From contig JAQBZO010000007.1 of NCBI GenBank assembly GCA_027622195.1, positions 1 through 64,000 on the forward strand: 64,000 nucleotides of DNA. Reading direction: 5' to 3'. The stretch comes from Planctomycetota bacterium. Its GTDB lineage: Bacteria; Planctomycetota; Phycisphaerae; Phycisphaerales; SM1A02. The position numbers and the translations under genes were made by a program. The notes beneath the pieces were generated by a model, which was not told where the DNA came from, did not search any database, and worked only from the letters and a program-made list of their open reading frames with translations. Of the stretch, positions 17,184 to 27,207 are shown piece by piece; the stretch's first letter is position 1; every line of letters starts with the position of its first letter.

Positions 17184-18275
17184 ATGCACTTATCGTCTCT
17201 TCGCTCTCGGTGGATTCGTCCTACTCCACTTTTGCTCGGAGCCGCAGCGCTTTGGCCCCTTGCCGATGCATTTCTTCCCGCTGGGATGCAAGTCATCGAG
17301 CCGCTTCGCACCGTTTTCATTTATGCAATCCTCGCATTGGGTCTGAACGTAGTCACTGGATTCACTGGACTGCTCAACCTCGGCGTCGCGGCATTCATGG
17401 CGATCGGCGCGTATGCGTTTGGCATTTTGACTTGCGAAATCTATCCCTTCCAAATTGGGTTCTGGCCCGCGCTCTTCGCCACACTCGGCATCGGTGCCTT
17501 CGCAGGGTTTTTGCTTGGCGCACCGCTCCTTCGATTACGCGGCGATTACCTCGCCATCGTCACATTGGGATTCGGCGAGATCGTGCAAGATGTCTTGAAA
17601 AACCTCGACGGCATCACCAAGGGAACGCAGGGTATCAATCCACTTCCAGGGCCGACCTTTCTTGCGAGTGCGTCCGAAGAGAGTGGATCATCCTTCTTCG
17701 GACTCACTTGGCGCGAACTTGGTGTCGAAGACAGCACGGCCTGGTACTACACATTGTGGACGCTGCTCGTGTTGTGCATCATTGCGGTTCGACATCTCGA
17801 GCGTTCTCGAACAGGACGCGCATGGCTGAGTGTTCGCGAAGACGAACTCGCTTCGCGCGCGATGGGGATTCGAGTCGACCGAGTCAAGTTGATCGCGTTT
17901 TCAACGGGGGCCTCACTCGCTGCCTTCGCTGGAGCACTCGCCGCGAGCGGTCTGAGCTCGACAGGAGAACCAGCGAACTACGATTTTCAGATATCGATCT
18001 TGGCGGTCTGCATCGTGATCGTCGGCGGAGTGGGCAGCGTGTCGGGCATACTCGTGGGCGCGCTCGTGATGATCGGCATCAATTCGATCGTCCTCTCAAA
18101 GGCTGCGGATTGGATCGCGGCTTCTGGACTCTCGTCGAGCGACAACGTCCTCCTCTCACCATCGAACTGGAAGTTTCTTCTCTTTGGATTGGCGCTTGTG
18201 CTCATGGTGCACCTTCGACCCCAGGGCATCCTGCCTCCGAGCCTTGAAGATGAACCGGGAGGCGACGAGGCATGA
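17184..18275 (+). CDS. livM: ABC importer permease, LivM type
   Basis: A 363-residue permease, partner of LivH. I start it at ATG 17184, 2 bp after the livH stop. LALGLNVVTGFTGLLNLGVA followed by FMAIGAYAFG is the LivM signature; the coupling loop reads TGRAWLSVREDELASRAMGI and is followed by KLIAFSTGASLAAFAGAL. The C-terminal IVGGVGSVSGILVGA is also typical. Its stop overlaps the ATG of the ATPase gene by 4 nt. Confidence 0.92.
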   Translation: MHLSSLRSRWIRPTPLLLGAAALWPLADAFLPAGMQVIEPLRTVFIYAILALGLNVVTGFTGLLNLGVAAFMAIGAYAFGILTCEIYPFQIGFWPALFATLGIGAFAGFLLGAPLLRLRGDYLAIVTLGFGEIVQDVLKNLDGITKGTQGINPLPGPTFLASASEESGSSFFGLTWRELGVEDSTAWYYTLWTLLVLCIIAVRHLERSRTGRAWLSVREDELASRAMGIRVDRVKLIAFSTGASLAAFAGALAASGLSSTGEPANYDFQISILAVCIVIVGGVGSVSGILVGALVMIGINSIVLSKAADWIAASGLSSSDNVLLSPSNWKFLLFGLALVLMVHLRPQGILPPSLEDEPGGDEA

Positions 18276-19339
18276 CGATCGCTCCGCCACACTCAACCTT
18301 CACGCCGCCGGCACTTGAAGTGCGCGAGGTAACCGTTCGATTTGGCGGTGTGGTGGCCAACGAACGAGTCTCGTTCTCTGTGAATCGAGGCGAGGTTTTT
18401 GCGGTGATCGGTCCCAATGGAGCTGGAAAGACAACGCTCTTCAATGCCATCACGGGTGTCCATCAACCATCGAGTGGGCAGGTGTTGATTCATGGGAATG
18501 ATGTGTGCTCTCCCATGAACATCAATATGGCTGTGCAGTTTGGACTCATCGCCGCGGCGAGTGCCATCGGCGCGGTCCTCGCAGTCAATGCTGATTCGCT
18601 CTGGGAAGCTTCGATCTCGAATGTATTCATCTACGACGAACCGTTCGATTGGACTGCTTCACTCCGCGCGTTGTGGGATGCGACGGGGAATCTGTCGATT
18701 CTGCATGGACCTGTGACTGCGGCGATCGGTGCCATGGTTGGATGTTCAGCGCGGGTCGTACTCTGGTGGCAATCACGCCGAGCAAGCGACGTCGTCGCGC
18801 GTGAAGGAGTCGCACGCACATTCCAAAACATTCGGCTGTTCACCGAGATGAGCCTCATTGAGAATGTGCTCGTCGGCATGGACTATCGACTTCGCACAGG
18901 ATTCTTCTCGGCACTCTTTCGCCTGCCTCGATTCTGGAGCGAGCGGAGAACTGCGCGCGCGAAGGCGGTCGAACTCTTGAAGTTCGTCGAACTGGCCGAT
19001 CGAAAGGGTGACGCTGCTGGCGGCTTGTCGTATGGTCACCGCCGCCGCCTCGAAATCGCGAGAGCACTCGCCTCTGATCCATCCCTCTTGCTGCTGGATG
19101 AACCAGCCGCTGGGATGAACCCTGCGGAAATCGCCTCGCTCATGCAACTCATCAGGCGCATTCGAGATCGAGGAGTGACTGTCGTCCTCATCGAACATCA
19201 CATGCAACTGGTGATGGGAATCAGTGATCGCATCGCCGTCCTTCAATACGGCAAGAAAATCGCTGAAGGTACTCCTGAAGAGGTGCGGAACGATCCGAAG
19301 TGCATCGAGGCCTACCTCGGTGCAGAGGAGGCGGCGTGA
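18272..19339 (+). CDS. livG: ABC importer ATPase, LivG type, with a hydrophobic insertion
   Basis: A 355-residue ATPase, about 100 residues longer than typical LivG. Walker A is IGPNGAGKTT (46-55), the Q-loop region is GVARTFQNIRLF (179-190), the signature is GGLSYGHRRRLEIARAL (His in place of the usual Gln) and Walker B is LLLLDEPAAG. Between Walker A and the Q-loop, residues about 82-172 form an insertion with two membrane-like stretches (FGLIAAASAIGAVLAV and VTAAIGAMVGCSARVVLWW). All nucleotide-binding motifs remain, so it should still power the importer; the insertion's role is unknown. The gene overlaps livM by 4 nt and livF by 4 nt. Confidence 0.9.
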   Translation: MTIAPPHSTFTPPALEVREVTVRFGGVVANERVSFSVNRGEVFAVIGPNGAGKTTLFNAITGVHQPSSGQVLIHGNDVCSPMNINMAVQFGLIAAASAIGAVLAVNADSLWEASISNVFIYDEPFDWTASLRALWDATGNLSILHGPVTAAIGAMVGCSARVVLWWQSRRASDVVAREGVARTFQNIRLFTEMSLIENVLVGMDYRLRTGFFSALFRLPRFWSERRTARAKAVELLKFVELADRKGDAAGGLSYGHRRRLEIARALASDPSLLLLDEPAAGMNPAEIASLMQLIRRIRDRGVTVVLIEHHMQLVMGISDRIAVLQYGKKIAEGTPEEVRNDPKCIEAYLGAEEAA

Positions 19340-20064
19340 GCGGACAAGCGCCTTTGTTGATCGTCGATGAACTGCGCGCCAATTACGGCGCTGTCGAAGC
19401 ACTCCACAATGTTTCGCTTGAGGTACGCGAAGGAGAGATCGTTTCGGTCGTCGGCGCGAACGGTGCGGGCAAGTCCACCGCACTTCGCTGCATTTCGCGC
19501 CTCATGGACTCTCGCTCGAAGCGAATCGAATTCAAGGGTCGCGACCTTCGCAGTCTGAGTCCATCGGATGTCGTTGCGGCTGGGCTGGCTCATGTTCCCG
19601 AAGGACGACAAGTCTTTTCTCGACTCACTGTGCGCGAGAATCTCGAACTCGGCGCGTATCTCCGACGAGACTCCTCTGGCATCGCCAACGATCTTCGCTC
19701 AGTCGAGACGCTCTTTCCCATACTCGCCGAACGACGGACGCAGCACGCAGGCACCCTCTCCGGAGGAGAACAGCAGATGCTCGCCATCGGCCGTGCGATG
19801 ATGAGTCGTCCATCTCTTTTGATGATGGATGAACCATCGATGGGTATCGCGCCGATTCTGGTGGCGCGCATCTTCGCAGCAGTACGCGAACTTGCATCGC
19901 GTGGACTCACCGTGCTGCTCGTTGAACAGAACGCACGCGCAGCGCTCAAGATGAGTCGGCGTGGTTACGTCCTCGAGACGGGACGCACCACGATTACAGG
20001 AACAGGCGAAGAACTCCTCGCCGATGTTCGAGTTCGAAATGCGTACCTCGGTGAAGGGGTCTAG
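19336..20064 (+). CDS. livF: ABC importer ATPase, LivF type
   Basis: A 242-residue ATPase of the normal LivF length. GTG 19336 overlaps the livG stop as GTGA, which fits the coupled layout of this operon and removes a 12-residue extension. Walker A is VVGANGAGKST, the family phrase VPEGRQVFSRLTVRENL follows, the signature is LSGGEQQMLAIGRAM and Walker B is LLMMDEPSMG. It pairs with LivG to drive import. Its TAG stop lies in a CTAG palindrome that also supplies the stop of the convergent RND gene. Confidence 0.92.
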   Translation: MSGQAPLLIVDELRANYGAVEALHNVSLEVREGEIVSVVGANGAGKSTALRCISRLMDSRSKRIEFKGRDLRSLSPSDVVAAGLAHVPEGRQVFSRLTVRENLELGAYLRRDSSGIANDLRSVETLFPILAERRTQHAGTLSGGEQQMLAIGRAMMSRPSLLMMDEPSMGIAPILVARIFAAVRELASRGLTVLLVEQNARAALKMSRRGYVLETGRTTITGTGEELLADVRVRNAYLGEGV

Positions 20065-23000
20065 GCAGCCTCGGGAGACTCGGATGATTTCGCTTGTTTG
20101 CCCGCGAACCTCTCTCGCAGATTCTCGATCATCACAAACAACACGGGGACAACCAGCTGATCAATGATCGCTGATCCCAGCATGCCGCCGATGATCACGG
20201 TGCCGATGGACTGGCGACTGTTCGCTCCAGCACCGGTGGCGATGACGAGGGGAACAATGCCCAAAATGAAGGCGAACGATGTCATCAAGATCGGACGCAA
20301 TCGAATGTGCGACGCATTCACCGCAGCATCGAGAATCGACTCGCCACCCTCACGTCGCTTCTTCGCAAACTCGGTAATGAGGATTGCGTTTTTCGCCGCA
20401 AGCCCCACGAGCATGACGAGACCAATTTGCGCGTAGGTGTCGAGGGCGCGACCGCGCATCCACAGCGCGATCAGTGCTCCCAGTACCGCGAACGCCACGG
20501 CCAGAAGGACATTGAATGGAAGCGCCCAACTCTCGTACTGCGCAGCGAGGAAGAGGAAGACAGCGACGAGAGAGAGCATGAAGATGATCGCTGCGTATCC
20601 CTGCGATTCGATCTCTTGCAATGTCGTGCCTGTCCACTCGTACCCGATGCCGTCTGGCAGCGTGGCCTTCGCCACTTCTTCCACTGCGGCGATCGCATCG
20701 CCAGACGAGTAGCCGGGTGCTGAGGATCCGTTGACTTGCACCGTGTTGTAGGCGTTGTAATGGGTCGCGTTGTTGGTGCCAGAACCGATTGCAATCGTGC
20801 AGAATGCAGAGAGCGGTACAGGATCTCCATCCTTGTTCCTGACATACATCTTGATCGCGTCGCGCGCGATCATGCGGTCGCTCGAATCCGCTTGAATCAT
20901 CACGTTGTAGACCTGGCCGAATTCGTTGAAGTTGTTCACGAACGACTGGCCGAGCGTCTGCCCGAGCAACGAAAACACATCCGAGATAGCCACGCCGAGC
21001 AGTTGGGCCTTGGTGCGATCCACGCGCAATTGAAGAACAGGTGCCTCATTCGCGAACGGAGTCATCACGCGCATGACCTCTGGACGCTTCTCGAGCTGTG
21101 CGATGAAATCTCCAGCAGCATCAGAGAGAGGACCAAATCCAACGCTGTTGATGTCCTCTAATTGCAACTGGAATCCAGCCACATTGCCAAGACCTGGAAT
21201 CGGAGGCGGCGCGAATGGGAAGACCATCGCCTCAGGAATCGCCATGAGTTTCGGATACGCACGCTCGAGAATGGCGCGGATCGACCCGTCGCGCCCGAGT
21301 CGTTCGTCCCAAGGCTTGAGGACCGCAATGATGAACGCTGAATCGGTTTGCGACACCGAGGTCATCAGGTTGTACCCGTTGATCTCGATGACATTGGCCA
21401 CATTCGGATCTTGCGTGATGATTGCACGCGCCTGCTCAGAGACAGCCTTAGTTCGATCGAGCGATGATCCAAGCGGTAACTGAGCCCCCACCATGAACCA
21501 CCCTTGGTCCTCGTTGGGAATAAATCCCGTTGGTGTGTGTGCGAGAAGCACGGCAATGAGGACGACGGCTCCTGCAAAACCACCCGCGATGTACCCCCAT
21601 CGAATGCCGAACCATCGCACCATCGCGGCGTACACGGCGGTGAACCGTTCAAACTTCTCATTGAAGATGACGAACGGACGCCAACTCGGCTTATGCACTT
21701 TCTTTAGGAAGATGCCGCAGAGCGCCGGTGTCAGCGTCAGTGAATTGATGGCGCTGAGCGTGATGCTGAATGCAATCGTGAGGGCGAATTGGTTGTAGAG
21801 CTGCCCTGTGATGCCTGGGACAAAGGCTGCGGGAATGAAGACCGCGAGCAGAACGAGACTCGTCGCGATGATTGGACCCGCGACTTCCTTCATCGCGCGC
21901 TCTGCAGCAGTGCGCGAGTCGGGAGCGCCGAGTTCAAGTTGGCGGTACACGTTTTCGACCACCACGATCGAGTCGTCCACGACGAGTCCGATCGCGAGCA
22001 CGAGCCCGAGCAATGTGAGTGTGTTGATCGAGAATCCGAACACCTCCATAAAGGCGAATGTTCCGACGATGGCGACGGGTATCGCGATCATCGGAATCAA
22101 AGTGGCTCGCCAATCCTGAAGGAAGATGAAGATAACGAGAAGGACGAGAATCGCCGCCTCAATCAGTGTCTTCACGAGTTCATCAAGTGATGAACGCACG
22201 AAAGCAGTCGTGTCGTACACCACTTCGTAATCAATTCCAGGCGGAAAATAGGACTTCAGCCGCTCCATCTCGGCGCGCACACCATCGACGACCGCGAATG
22301 CATTCGCGTCAGGCAACTGATACACGCCAATTGTCGCTGTCGCACCACCGTTGAGGGTGGAATCAGTGAAGTACTGGTATGAACCGAGTTCGACTCGCGC
22401 GACATCCTTGAGACGCACCATCGCTCCATCGGCTCCAGCACGAACGATGATGTCTTCAAACTCCTTCGTCGACTCCAGTCGTCCCTTCGTCACCAGGTTG
22501 AGCGTGTACACAGGCTGTCCATCGGCAGGCATTCCACCAACACTGCCGACCGCGGCTTGATAATTCTGCAGTTTGACTGCATTCACCACATCGTTGCTCG
22601 AAAGTCCAAGCACCGTCAGCTTGTTGGGATCGATCCAAATGCGCATCGCATACTGCAGCAATCCGAACACGGTGACTTGTCCAACGCCTTCGATGCGCTG
22701 GATCGGTTGCTGCAAGACGATATTGGCATAGTTGGTGAGGAACTCGCTGTCGTATGTCCCATTCGGCGAGACCAGCGACACGAACACCGTCTGGTTCATG
22801 GACTGCTTCCTCACCGAGACACCGACCTCTTGCACTGCCTGGGGCAACTGCGCCATCGCCTGCTGCACACGATTCATCACATCGACGGATGCGAGATCTT
22901 CGTTTGTGCCCACGGCGAATGTGATGGTGATCTGCGAAAGCCCCGTCCCCGTGCTACTCGAGGACATGTACAGCATGTTCTCGGCACCGTTGATCTGCTG

Positions 23001-23198
23001 CTCAAGCGGAAGTGTTGTGGTTCCAGCAACGGTGAGTGCATCAGCTCCGTTGTAGGTGGCCTGCACCTGAACGGTGGGAGGAACAATCTGAGGAAACTGG
23101 GCCACGGGCAACGTGACGATCGCAATGATGCCCACGAAAAATATGACGAGTGAGATGACCGTTGAGAAGATCGGTCGGTGAATGAAGAATCGAAGCAT
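20061..23198 (-). CDS. HAE1-type RND multidrug efflux permease (AcrB/MexB-like)
   Basis: A 1045-residue inner-membrane pump of normal AcrB length. The N-terminus MLRFFIHRPIFSTVISLVIF and the porter motif TLPVAQFPQIVPPTVQVQA are diagnostic. Helix 4 carries LVVDDSIVVVENVYRQLE with the paired Asp of the proton relay, and helix 10 has GLAAKNAILITEFAKKRR with the relay Lys. Export of hydrophobic drugs, bile-salt-like compounds or lipids is typical, but the substrate is not readable. It lies 3 bp after the adaptor gene and is last of a three-gene minus-strand operon. Confidence 0.93.
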   Translation of the reverse strand: MLRFFIHRPIFSTVISLVIFFVGIIAIVTLPVAQFPQIVPPTVQVQATYNGADALTVAGTTTLPLEQQINGAENMLYMSSSSTGTGLSQITITFAVGTNEDLASVDVMNRVQQAMAQLPQAVQEVGVSVRKQSMNQTVFVSLVSPNGTYDSEFLTNYANIVLQQPIQRIEGVGQVTVFGLLQYAMRIWIDPNKLTVLGLSSNDVVNAVKLQNYQAAVGSVGGMPADGQPVYTLNLVTKGRLESTKEFEDIIVRAGADGAMVRLKDVARVELGSYQYFTDSTLNGGATATIGVYQLPDANAFAVVDGVRAEMERLKSYFPPGIDYEVVYDTTAFVRSSLDELVKTLIEAAILVLLVIFIFLQDWRATLIPMIAIPVAIVGTFAFMEVFGFSINTLTLLGLVLAIGLVVDDSIVVVENVYRQLELGAPDSRTAAERAMKEVAGPIIATSLVLLAVFIPAAFVPGITGQLYNQFALTIAFSITLSAINSLTLTPALCGIFLKKVHKPSWRPFVIFNEKFERFTAVYAAMVRWFGIRWGYIAGGFAGAVVLIAVLLAHTPTGFIPNEDQGWFMVGAQLPLGSSLDRTKAVSEQARAIITQDPNVANVIEINGYNLMTSVSQTDSAFIIAVLKPWDERLGRDGSIRAILERAYPKLMAIPEAMVFPFAPPPIPGLGNVAGFQLQLEDINSVGFGPLSDAAGDFIAQLEKRPEVMRVMTPFANEAPVLQLRVDRTKAQLLGVAISDVFSLLGQTLGQSFVNNFNEFGQVYNVMIQADSSDRMIARDAIKMYVRNKDGDPVPLSAFCTIAIGSGTNNATHYNAYNTVQVNGSSAPGYSSGDAIAAVEEVAKATLPDGIGYEWTGTTLQEIESQGYAAIIFMLSLVAVFLFLAAQYESWALPFNVLLAVAFAVLGALIALWMRGRALDTYAQIGLVMLVGLAAKNAILITEFAKKRREGGESILDAAVNASHIRLRPILMTSFAFILGIVPLVIATGAGANSRQSIGTVIIGGMLGSAIIDQLVVPVLFVMIENLRERFAGKQAKSSESPEAA

Positions 23199-23201
23199 GG
23201 A

Positions 23202-24422
23202 TCAGTGCGCTCCGCCTGTGGTCGAACTCGATGCAGGATTGGGAGTCGTCGTTGGCGCATCACCTGGCTTGTCCACGTACGTCGCTGGTGCTTCAGTCAC
23301 CTTAGTTCCCTCGCGCAACTTTTGAAATCCAGCAGACACGATGCGGTCTCCTGCATTGATTCCTGCGGCGATGACCACCACGGTGCCGTCGCGCATCGTG
23401 GACGTCACAGCCACTGATTCCACCGAATCATCGCTCTTGATCCGCCACACGAAGAGTTGTGTTTCACGCGCCCACACCGCCTGAAGAGGAACAGTGATTG
23501 CGTTCTCAAGTTCAGTGAGCGTCACGCGCACTTCGGCCAGCGCGCCGGGAATAAAGACCCCCGTCGCATCTGGAAACTCGACACGCATCAACAGCGTGCC
23601 CGTGGATTGTCCGACCACGTTGTTATGGAAAACCACCTTGCCATGAGCGATCGGACCATCCATGCCGTACTGCACCGTCGCAGAAAGTTCTCCCTTTTGA
23701 AGAACGGACATGAAGACCGGCCACTCGGTGCTCGAAGGACTGAACTGAGCCCACATGGGACTCGTTTGGACCACGAGATTCAGGTCGGTCGCGTACCCAG
23801 GACCAACCATCGATCCTTCATACACATTGCTCTTCCCGAGAACACCATCGAGCGGACTGGCAATTTCACAGTAATTCACATTCAGTTGTTGAATCTCGAC
23901 CTGTGCCTGCGCGCTCTGCACTTGTCCTGCTGCTTGGACGGCACTCGTCACGAGTTTGTCAAAGTTCTGCTGCGAAATCGCCCCTGCTACGACGAGTGGC
24001 TGACTCCGAACCACTTCGTCATCTGCAAACATCTTGGAAGCAAGAGCCTCGATCAGTGATGCCTCAGCCGACTGCAGTTGCGCGACATACTGCGCCGAGT
24101 CGATTCGATACACCACATCGCCCATGTGCACCGCGGCGCCGTCTGGAATCTCTTGCCGAAGCAAGTATCCCGCAACGCGCGCCGTCAGTTGAACTGGACG
24201 AGGCGATGCGAGAACAGATGGATATCGATGCACGACTGGAATCGTTGATCTCTGCGCCACCGCGATACGCACAGGAATCACCGTCATCGTGGGAGCCACG
24301 AACGGCTTCTGTCCGCACGCCGCCGTTGCGGCAAGTGTCACGAAACCCAACATCCGCAGGGGGGACTTCCACTTGGACCAATGGAACAAGCGACGATTGC
24401 GATTGGTCGATTCATTCATCAT
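23202..24422 (-). CDS. RND efflux periplasmic adaptor (AcrA/MexA-like)
   Basis: A 406-residue membrane-fusion protein. ATG 24422 overlaps the upstream outer-membrane gene stop by 4 nt. The N-terminus has a basic stretch, a hydrophobic segment (MLGFVTLAATAAC) and a possible, weak lipobox at the cysteine. The lipoyl halves flank a coiled-coil around QSAEASLIEALASKMFADDE; DGVLGKSNVYEGSMVGPG and the later AGINAGDRIVSAGFQKLREG are standard AcrA/MexA-family motifs. It bridges the RND permease downstream to the outer-membrane factor encoded upstream. Confidence 0.9.
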   Translation of the reverse strand: MMNESTNRNRRLFHWSKWKSPLRMLGFVTLAATAACGQKPFVAPTMTVIPVRIAVAQRSTIPVVHRYPSVLASPRPVQLTARVAGYLLRQEIPDGAAVHMGDVVYRIDSAQYVAQLQSAEASLIEALASKMFADDEVVRSQPLVVAGAISQQNFDKLVTSAVQAAGQVQSAQAQVEIQQLNVNYCEIASPLDGVLGKSNVYEGSMVGPGYATDLNLVVQTSPMWAQFSPSSTEWPVFMSVLQKGELSATVQYGMDGPIAHGKVVFHNNVVGQSTGTLLMRVEFPDATGVFIPGALAEVRVTLTELENAITVPLQAVWARETQLFVWRIKSDDSVESVAVTSTMRDGTVVVIAAGINAGDRIVSAGFQKLREGTKVTEAPATYVDKPGDAPTTTPNPASSSTTGGAH

Positions 24423-25912
24423 GCATCTCTCGGTTTCTTTTGAAGGACCGCCTCGGCATCGGCGTCGGGCGCACTCGCTTCCCAACCTCCCCCGAGCGAC
24501 TTGTACAGCGCAACAATGTCTTGTGCGAGCAATCCCCTCGCTTGGGCGACACCATCAGCCAGTGAAGCCTCAAGGTTGGCGATCTCAAGAACAGTCGTGA
24601 GATCGACGAGACCTTGTTGGTACTGCAACTCGGCAAGGTGAAGTGCGCTGAGCCCATCGGCAAGCGCGCCCTCTTGGAGCGTGAGCGCCGCACGCGACTG
24701 AACAACGTTCGCGGAGGCCGACTCAACATCGGCGATGGCGACGAGTACGGCGTTTCGATAATCAGCAAGCGCTGCATCGGCTCGAGCTTTCGCCTGCGCC
24801 ACCTGTGCATCGACGCGCCAACCCGAGAAGACATTCCAAGCGAGTGTTGGACCGAAGGAATACGCCTGATTCGACAAATCTCCCAGCCCGTTGAATGTGT
24901 TGGAAGAAATGTAAAAATTTCCAGAGAGGGTCAGTTGCGGAAAGTGCAGCGCCTCATTCGAGCCGATGGTCGCGATCGCGGCCGCGAGGTCTCTCTCCTT
25001 GCGGCGCACATCGGCACGCCGTTGCAGCAAACTCGCGGGAATCCCCACATCCAAGACGATTGGACCAGTCGGAGTGGGGACGATCCCACCGAGCGTTTCT
25101 TGCAACGGACCAACGGTCGTGCCGCACAGAACGGCGAGTGTGGATGTCGCACTCGCGAGTGCGCCCCGAAGCTGTGGAATCACTGCAGATTGTTTTTGGA
25201 GTTCAGCCTCAATGTGATCGACTGATATCTGCGATGTCGTGCCGTTCTTGAGTTGAAGCAGGGTGAGATCGCGAATGATGGTGAGATTGCCGACGACATC
25301 TTCCGCGACGAGAAGTCGCTGCTGAATCGTGCGGTATTGCATATAGGTTGATGCGATTTGAGCGCGCACTGAAACGAGTGTGCCACGAAAGAGATCCAGC
25401 GTGGCGGACGCCGATGCTGAAGAGGCTTCCACCTGACGAGCGATTCGACCCCACAGGTCGATCTCCCATGCGGACATCCCGACTCCGTAGGCATACACGT
25501 TGTACGGATCAAGGTCGACCCCTTGCGCAGCGACTTGAGTGAGATTCACTTTGGTGCGGTCATACTGCGCGCCAAGTCCAATCGATGGCCAGAATTGACT
25601 TTCAGTAATCCCAACCGATGCCCATGCAGCGCGCACATGCGCCAACGATGCGGCGAGCGACTGATTCGATTCATCTCCCTGCGCGATCAATTCAGTCAAC
25701 GTTGGATCATTGAATCGCTCCCACCAGAGTGTCAATTCAGGATCGCGCGGCGGAGTGAGGGTCTCGTTTGATCCAACGAAACCCGCGGGAAGATTCTCTT
25801 TCGGAGGCTCGTAGTTCGGACCCTGCTTGCACGAGACAAGGATTGAGGTCGCGAGAAGAATGCGAAGAGGCACTCTCGTTCCCAAGGGTTGGTTCACGAC
25901 AACAAATCTCAT
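24419..25912 (-). CDS. Outer-membrane efflux lipoprotein, OprM/NodT family
   Basis: A 497-residue outer-membrane channel. ATG 25912 gives a lipoprotein signal with lipobox LVSC (Cys28), followed by the family phrase GPNYEPP. Duplicated helical halves carry DPTLTELIAQ, VYAYGVGMSAWEIDLWGRI, GIPASLLQRRADVRRKERDL and SFGPTLAWNVFSGWRVDAQV, all typical of the NodT/OprM group. Here the outer-membrane gene comes first in the operon, before adaptor and permease, the reverse of the usual order. The 92-bp gap upstream separates it from the divergent arn operon. Confidence 0.9.
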   Translation of the reverse strand: MRFVVVNQPLGTRVPLRILLATSILVSCKQGPNYEPPKENLPAGFVGSNETLTPPRDPELTLWWERFNDPTLTELIAQGDESNQSLAASLAHVRAAWASVGITESQFWPSIGLGAQYDRTKVNLTQVAAQGVDLDPYNVYAYGVGMSAWEIDLWGRIARQVEASSASASATLDLFRGTLVSVRAQIASTYMQYRTIQQRLLVAEDVVGNLTIIRDLTLLQLKNGTTSQISVDHIEAELQKQSAVIPQLRGALASATSTLAVLCGTTVGPLQETLGGIVPTPTGPIVLDVGIPASLLQRRADVRRKERDLAAAIATIGSNEALHFPQLTLSGNFYISSNTFNGLGDLSNQAYSFGPTLAWNVFSGWRVDAQVAQAKARADAALADYRNAVLVAIADVESASANVVQSRAALTLQEGALADGLSALHLAELQYQQGLVDLTTVLEIANLEASLADGVAQARGLLAQDIVALYKSLGGGWEASAPDADAEAVLQKKPRDA

Positions 25913-25970
25913 GCGGTCGAAGCATATCGACAAGCAACAGTAACGAACACGAGATGATGTGTGTCCATGG

Positions 25971-25994
25971 TTTGGCTTGGGCTTTTTTGCCAAA
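25971..25994. promoter_or_regulatory. Inverted repeat upstream of the arn operon
   Basis: TTTGGC and GCCAAA form a 6-bp inverted repeat with a 12-nt centre, ending 10 nt before the arnB start at 26005. It lies between the divergent arn operon and RND pump operon, so it could be an operator or a leader hairpin. The arms are short and chance occurrence is possible. Confidence 0.25.
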
Positions 25995-26004
25995 ATCCAG
26001 TAAG

Positions 26005-27207
26005 ATGAATACCTTGTCATTTCAGCCCCGCCAGGATTTTCTGCCGTTCTGCCGCCCCGCCGTTTCCGAAGAGGACATCGCCGCGGTGGTCGCTGTTCTT
26101 CGCTCAGGTTGGATCACCTCCGGACCGCAGGTTGTGGCGCTTGAAGATGCGATTCGCGCGCGCACGGGCGCACCCGAGTGCATCCTCTTTACTTCAGGAA
26201 CGGCGGCAATGCACCTGCTGTTTCTGGCACTTGGAATCGGTCCTGGCGACGAGGTCATAACCCCTTCCATGACATGGGTAAGCACGTGCAACTTGGTTGA
26301 GTTGTGTGGCGCACGCAGTGTTTTTGTGGATGTTGACCGCAACACATTGCTCGCCTCTGCTGAGTCGATTGAGCGAGCGATCACCCCGAAGACGAAGGCG
26401 ATTATTCCAGTCCACTTTGCAGGTGCGCCTTGCGACATGGATTCGATCCGAGCGATCGCGAAGCAACGTGGAATCATGGTGATTGATGATGCGGCGCATG
26501 CGATTGGCACGAAGTACAAGGGACAGGAGATCGGTGCCGCGGGCACGTGTATTTTCTCGTTCCATCCCATCAAGAACATCACCACCGGTGAGGGTGGAGC
26601 GATCACGACCGATGACTCACAACTCGCTGCGCGGCTTCGCCGGCTGCGATTTCACGGACTCGCCGCTGATGCGTTCGAGCGCGGGCAGCAAGGGCGAAGT
26701 CCTCAAGTGGAAGTGCAGGATCCGGGCTTCAAGCAGAACCTCCCCGACATGAACGCTGCCCTAGGAGTCAGCCAAATGCGGCGGTTGGATCAGTTCATTG
26801 AACGACGCGCCCAGATCTCAACGCTCTATCGATCGTTGCTCTCGAGTGTGGACGGCATCGAGCCGCTGGATGTACCCACTTGGAACCACTCTCACGCGCG
26901 ACACATTTTCATTGTGCGTGTCTTGCCTGAGATCACGGGATTGACGCGCGATGAGTTCATGGCGAAACTCAAAGAGGTCAACATCGGTACGGGGTTGCAT
27001 TTCAAGTCGGCGCACATGCACCGCTGGTATCGAGAGAATCGTCCTGTCGCGGCTGGATCTCTCGAGAACTCGGAGTGGAACTCCAATCGAATGTGCACGA
27101 TTCCAATGTTTCCAGACATGACCGATGAGGATGTGCGCGGCGTTGTGGCTGCGATCCGATATGTCCTCTCAAAAACGCGTACGTGCGTTGGAGCGGAGAG
27201 GCAATGA
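26005..27207 (+). CDS. arnB: UDP-4-amino-4-deoxy-L-arabinose--oxoglutarate aminotransferase
   Basis: A 400-residue PLP-dependent DegT/DnrJ/EryC1 aminotransferase that transaminates UDP-Ara4O to UDP-Ara4N. ATG 26005 gives [18 protein letters not shown], the normal family start. SGTAAMH (65-70 region) binds the cofactor phosphate, [10 protein letters not shown] holds the pyridine-ring Asp, and [15 protein letters not shown] carries the Schiff-base Lys190. The C-terminal region has [16 protein letters not shown]. Its neighbours are arnC, arnA, arnD and arnT in the enterobacterial order, which makes the ArnB assignment much firmer than homology to the broad family alone. Its stop overlaps arnC by 4 nt. 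Confidence 0.93.
   Translation: MNTLSFQPRQDFLPFCRPAVSEEDIAAVVAVLRSGWITSGPQVVALEDAIRARTGAPECILFTSGTAAMHLLFLALGIGPGDEVITPSMTWVSTCNLVELCGARSVFVDVDRNTLLASAESIERAITPKTKAIIPVHFAGAPCDMDSIRAIAKQRGIMVIDDAAHAIGTKYKGQEIGAAGTCIFSFHPIKNITTGEGGAITTDDSQLAARLRRLRFHGLAADAFERGQQGRSPQVEVQDPGFKQNLPDMNAALGVSQMRRLDQFIERRAQISTLYRSLLSSVDGIEPLDVPTWNHSHARHIFIVRVLPEITGLTRDEFMAKLKEVNIGTGLHFKSAHMHRWYRENRPVAAGSLENSEWNSNRMCTIPMFPDMTDEDVRGVVAAIRYVLSKTRTCVGAERQ

Noticed and set aside
17210-18247. 345-codon plus-strand frame inside livM
   Set aside because: Arg/His/Ser-rich with no motif; livM in the other frame has full family signatures.
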